Both the position numbers and the translations under genes were made by a program. Of a stretch of 8,640 nucleotides of DNA, positions 6,513-8,640 are shown one piece after another (the first letter of the stretch is position 1; each line of letters starts with the position of its first letter). Source of the DNA: an uncultured Lachnospiraceae bacterium (lineage in GTDB: Bacteria > Bacillota_A > Clostridia > Lachnospirales > Lachnospiraceae). Where the stretch lies: positions 1 to 8,640 of the forward strand of contig CAJUOF010000294.1 in assembly GCA_910587905.1 (NCBI GenBank). Direction: 5' to 3'. The notes under the pieces were generated by a model. The model was not told the DNA's origin. It was given only the letters and a program-made list of their open reading frames with translations, and searched no databases.

Positions 6513-8135
6513 TTAGTATTCCATGTACTTTAACAGATCCTCCTTATTTCTCACAATGATAATGCGCGCCCCCGGCTTTAAAAGCTGCAGGGCCGTTTTC
6601 ATCTCCCACTCTCCGATGCCGACGCAGCCGGACGTGTACAGGGCCCCTCCGGAACAATGGAGAAAGATCGCCGACGTGGAATCCTTCCGGCACTGGGGAT
6701 TCACCTCAATGTTCACAGAGTAATTGTAATGGGGCACGTAATCCGACAAATGCTCCCCGGAGCGCCAGCCCTTCGGAACCTGCCTGCTGTCAATCAACTG
6801 ATTGTAATAGGCGCTGCCGAGGTCATCGATCCAATAGTGATAAGGATTCACATCCACCCAGGGAAGCACCGTGCCCGGATTCGGCTTGTTTCCAAAAGCG
6901 ATGCCAAGCTCATAGCAGCCAATGGGCGTTGTTTTATCTCCCTCGAAGGTATGATCGGAGAGCCCGTTTCTTCCGAGGATCGCGTCGGTACTGATCTTCT
7001 GTTCCCATCTGTCTCCTTTTTTCTGCCAGAAATAAAAGTCAGCACCGGTGCGGGTTCCGTCCCCAACCACGGTGATAATCTGGGAGCTGCCCTCCACTCC
7101 CGCGACGGTATCCATCAAATTCGGCAAGCTTTTGAAGCGGTAATAACCGGCAGTGGAACCGGGAGCCGCCGCCCCCTTCTGCTTTAAGACGATTTCTATG
7201 GCCTCCAGGCGTTTGGAGTATCCGGCTGTTCCCGTCGGCTGACCGTTCTTTGCCCAGCCCAGCCATCCGTAGCTTTGGGCGTGCACCCGATAATAGATAT
7301 CATAGCGCTCCGCCATTTCACCTGTCAGCTTAATCTGAATCGCTTCCAGGCGCTTCGCCTTTCCGCTGGTTCCGCTGACCTTTCCTTCCTCCACCCAATC
7401 CATCCACCCGTAGGACTGGACATGGGTGCGGTAAGTAATACCGCCGGACAGCTTGTTATTCTCATCCAGGGAAATCTGAATCGCCTCCAAACGTTTGGCC
7501 TTTCCCACAGTTCCTGCCGTTTTCCCTGACCGCACCTCCGGCTGCCATCCGTAACTTTGTACATGGACAGAATACTGCAGAAGATCCGTGGTCATGTAGG
7601 GCTTCTTTCCGTCATCCGGCAGCGGTTTACTTTTCGGAACCAGTTGGATCTCAACAGCCTCCAGACGTTTCGACAGCCCCGCCGTCCCCGACGACTGACC
7701 GTTTTTTGCCCAGCCCAGCCAACCATAGCTCTGTACGTAGCCGCGGTAACAGACATCATAATGATTGGCGATTTCTCCGACCAGTCTGATCTCAATGGCC
7801 TCCAGACGTTTTGCTTCCCCGGACGTTCCGGCCATCTGTCCGTTGGTTTTCCAGTTCTGCCAGCCGTGGCTCTGTACATGGGTACGGTACTGAATGGCTC
7901 CGGAATAAGAGGAATTCACTTTTATCTCTATTGCTTCCAAGCGTTTTGACTGGCCCATGGTTCCGGAAAGCTCTCCATCACGCTTAAAGCCCTGCCAACC
8001 GTAAGTCTGAATATGACTGCGATACGTCACAGAGGCCGTTTTCGGCTCCTCGGCATATACCGTCTTGTAGCCGGCCGACAGACAGCTAATCGCCAGCAAA
8101 ATCATGGCCAAAAATAGATTCTCTCTTCTTTTCAT
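6513..8135 (-). CDS. Secreted ChW-repeat L,D-transpeptidase (YkuD-like)
   Basis: 540 residues. Signal peptide 1-28 (MKRREN start, cleavage near VYA). Six ChW repeats in two triads occupy about 36-317. The catalytic domain covers about 335-530. It carries GRNGLSDHTFEGDKTTPIG (388-406), YWIDDLGSAYYNQ and, at 489-507, AIFLHCSGGALYTSGCVGI, with His493 and Cys504 as the likely catalytic pair. The motif is TSGC rather than the classic SHGC, which fits the COG3786-type branch (PTAGCVA). Such enzymes link peptidoglycan stems through 3-3 or related bonds, or attach proteins to them, outside the membrane; the precise reaction is not shown by the sequence. The ATG at 8135 is chosen because GAGGAGT precedes it by 7 bases; a GTG at 8144 in frame is possible and would add 3 residues. 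It begins 22 bases after the methyltransferase stop, probably on the same transcript, and ends before a strong terminator. ChW repeats may tether the enzyme to the wall. Confidence 0.92.
   Translation of the reverse strand: MKRRENLFLAMILLAISCLSAGYKTVYAEEPKTASVTYRSHIQTYGWQGFKRDGELSGTMGQSKRLEAIEIKVNSSYSGAIQYRTHVQSHGWQNWKTNGQMAGTSGEAKRLEAIEIRLVGEIANHYDVCYRGYVQSYGWLGWAKNGQSSGTAGLSKRLEAVEIQLVPKSKPLPDDGKKPYMTTDLLQYSVHVQSYGWQPEVRSGKTAGTVGKAKRLEAIQISLDENNKLSGGITYRTHVQSYGWMDWVEEGKVSGTSGKAKRLEAIQIKLTGEMAERYDIYYRVHAQSYGWLGWAKNGQPTGTAGYSKRLEAIEIVLKQKGAAAPGSTAGYYRFKSLPNLMDTVAGVEGSSQIITVVGDGTRTGADFYFWQKKGDRWEQKISTDAILGRNGLSDHTFEGDKTTPIGCYELGIAFGNKPNPGTVLPWVDVNPYHYWIDDLGSAYYNQLIDSRQVPKGWRSGEHLSDYVPHYNYSVNIEVNPQCRKDSTSAIFLHCSGGALYTSGCVGIGEWEMKTALQLLKPGARIIIVRNKEDLLKYMEY
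7185..8030 (-). repeat. Six ChW repeats (two triads) in the L,D-transpeptidase
   Basis: These encode residues 36-165 and 186-317. The third and sixth units share YGWLGWAKNGQ and YSKRLEA/LSKRLEA. The linkers after each triad are PKSKPLPDDGKKPY and QKGAAAPGSTAG. The repeats closely resemble those at the C-terminus of the protein encoded at 788-4273. The fourth unit lacks the second tryptophan (GWQPEVRSG). Confidence 0.9.
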
Positions 8136-8157
8136 CCCACTCACTCCTCATCCTCCG

Positions 8158-8640
8158 CTACGTTGTCACGCATTTCTCCGCTACTTTTCGAATATACTCC
8201 GGCGTGGTCCCGCAGCAGCCCCCGATGATGTCGGCCCCCGCCTGTACGAGCTTTTCCATATGGAAGGCGAATTCATCGGCCCCCATGGAATAAACGGCAT
8301 CCCCCGTATCCGTGATGGTGGGCATGCCCGCATTGGGCTTCGCCAGCACGGGAACCTTCACCGCCTTTTTGATGTTCCGCACCACGGCCTCCAGGCGGTC
8401 CGGCCCCACGGAGCAGTTGATCCCCACCGCGTCGGCCCCCATCTCCGAGAGCGCCGCCGCCGCGTCAAAGACATTGCCGCCGAAGAACAGGCTCCCGTCC
8501 GACTCAATGGTCAGGGAGCACAGAACCGGCAGGTCACAGACCGCCCTGGCCGCTTCCAGCGCCGCCATGGTCTCGTCGAGCCCCAGCATGGTCTCCACCA
8601 TCAGAAGGTCAACTCCCGTCTCCGCAAGGATCCCGATCTG
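8158..8640 (-). CDS. Homocysteine S-methyltransferase, C-terminal part (5' end outside window)
   Basis: The frame is open to the right edge; 160 residues are visible. It transfers a methyl group to homocysteine to make methionine in the cytoplasm. Visible motifs are DLLMVETM near the start, GINCSVGP with a zinc-ligand cysteine, and GGCCGTTPEYIRK with the other two zinc-ligand cysteines, the hallmark of the homocysteine-binding barrel. The protein ends 14 residues after the CCGTTP motif, so no pterin- or cobalamin-binding domains follow. It is therefore a stand-alone methyltransferase (MmuM-like) or the homocysteine half of a split MetH, not a full-length MetH. The region has much higher GC than the kinase gene. 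It is followed after 22 bases by the transpeptidase gene; a shared transcript is likely, but a functional link is not evident. Confidence 0.92.
   Translation of the reverse strand, partial: QIGILAETGVDLLMVETMLGLDETMAALEAARAVCDLPVLCSLTIESDGSLFFGGNVFDAAAALSEMGADAVGINCSVGPDRLEAVVRNIKKAVKVPVLAKPNAGMPTITDTGDAVYSMGADEFAFHMEKLVQAGADIIGGCCGTTPEYIRKVAEKCVTT

Noticed and set aside
1..8640. tRNA, rRNA, insertion sequence or phage elements
   Set aside because: I saw no cloverleaf, transposase motif or terminal inverted repeats. All supported genes are explained by the minus-strand annotation.

Overview
The window comes from a Gram-positive, low-to-mid GC anaerobe of the Clostridia, most likely a gut Lachnospiraceae-type organism. 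The evidence is strong GGAGG-type ribosome binding sites, ChW repeats (the clostridial 'hydrophobic with conserved W' repeat) in two secreted proteins, a BspA-type leucine-rich repeat protein, an AgrC/AgrA-like kinase and LytTR regulator pair, and a zinc-ribbon FHA protein of the style common in that family. I infer this from gene content. No marker gene fixes the species.

Every gene I can support lies on the minus strand, so transcription runs from high to low coordinates. At the right edge (8640-8158) is the 3' end of a homocysteine S-methyltransferase. Only 22 bases later comes a secreted cell-wall enzyme (8135-6513): six ChW repeats followed by a YkuD-type L,D-transpeptidase domain. A clear Rho-independent terminator (6420-6376) closes that unit.

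A short regulatory region follows (6360-6225). It holds a direct repeat of about 15 bp with a 20-21 bp period and, next to it, a sigma-A-like promoter with a 17 bp spacer. This arrangement is what a LytTR regulator would use. The second unit then reads: soluble GHKL histidine kinase (6224-5496), LytTR response regulator (5524-4817, overlapping the kinase by 29 bases), zinc-ribbon/FHA protein (4796-4299), a 1161-residue secreted ChW/leucine-rich-repeat protein (4273-788), and a second secreted protein (690-1) that runs off the left edge. The spacing is tight throughout. The last two genes share nearly the same signal-peptide DNA and the same ribosome-binding leader.

My reading is a self-regulated cell-surface module: a kinase and regulator pair controls an FHA adaptor and two exported surface proteins. 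Next to it is a wall cross-linking enzyme built from the same ChW cassettes. The kinase has no membrane sensor domain, so its signal is unknown. The most interesting points are the sensor-less kinase, the putative LytTR operator, the strict grouping of ChW repeats in threes across both proteins, and the FHA protein placed between a two-component system and its apparent surface outputs.
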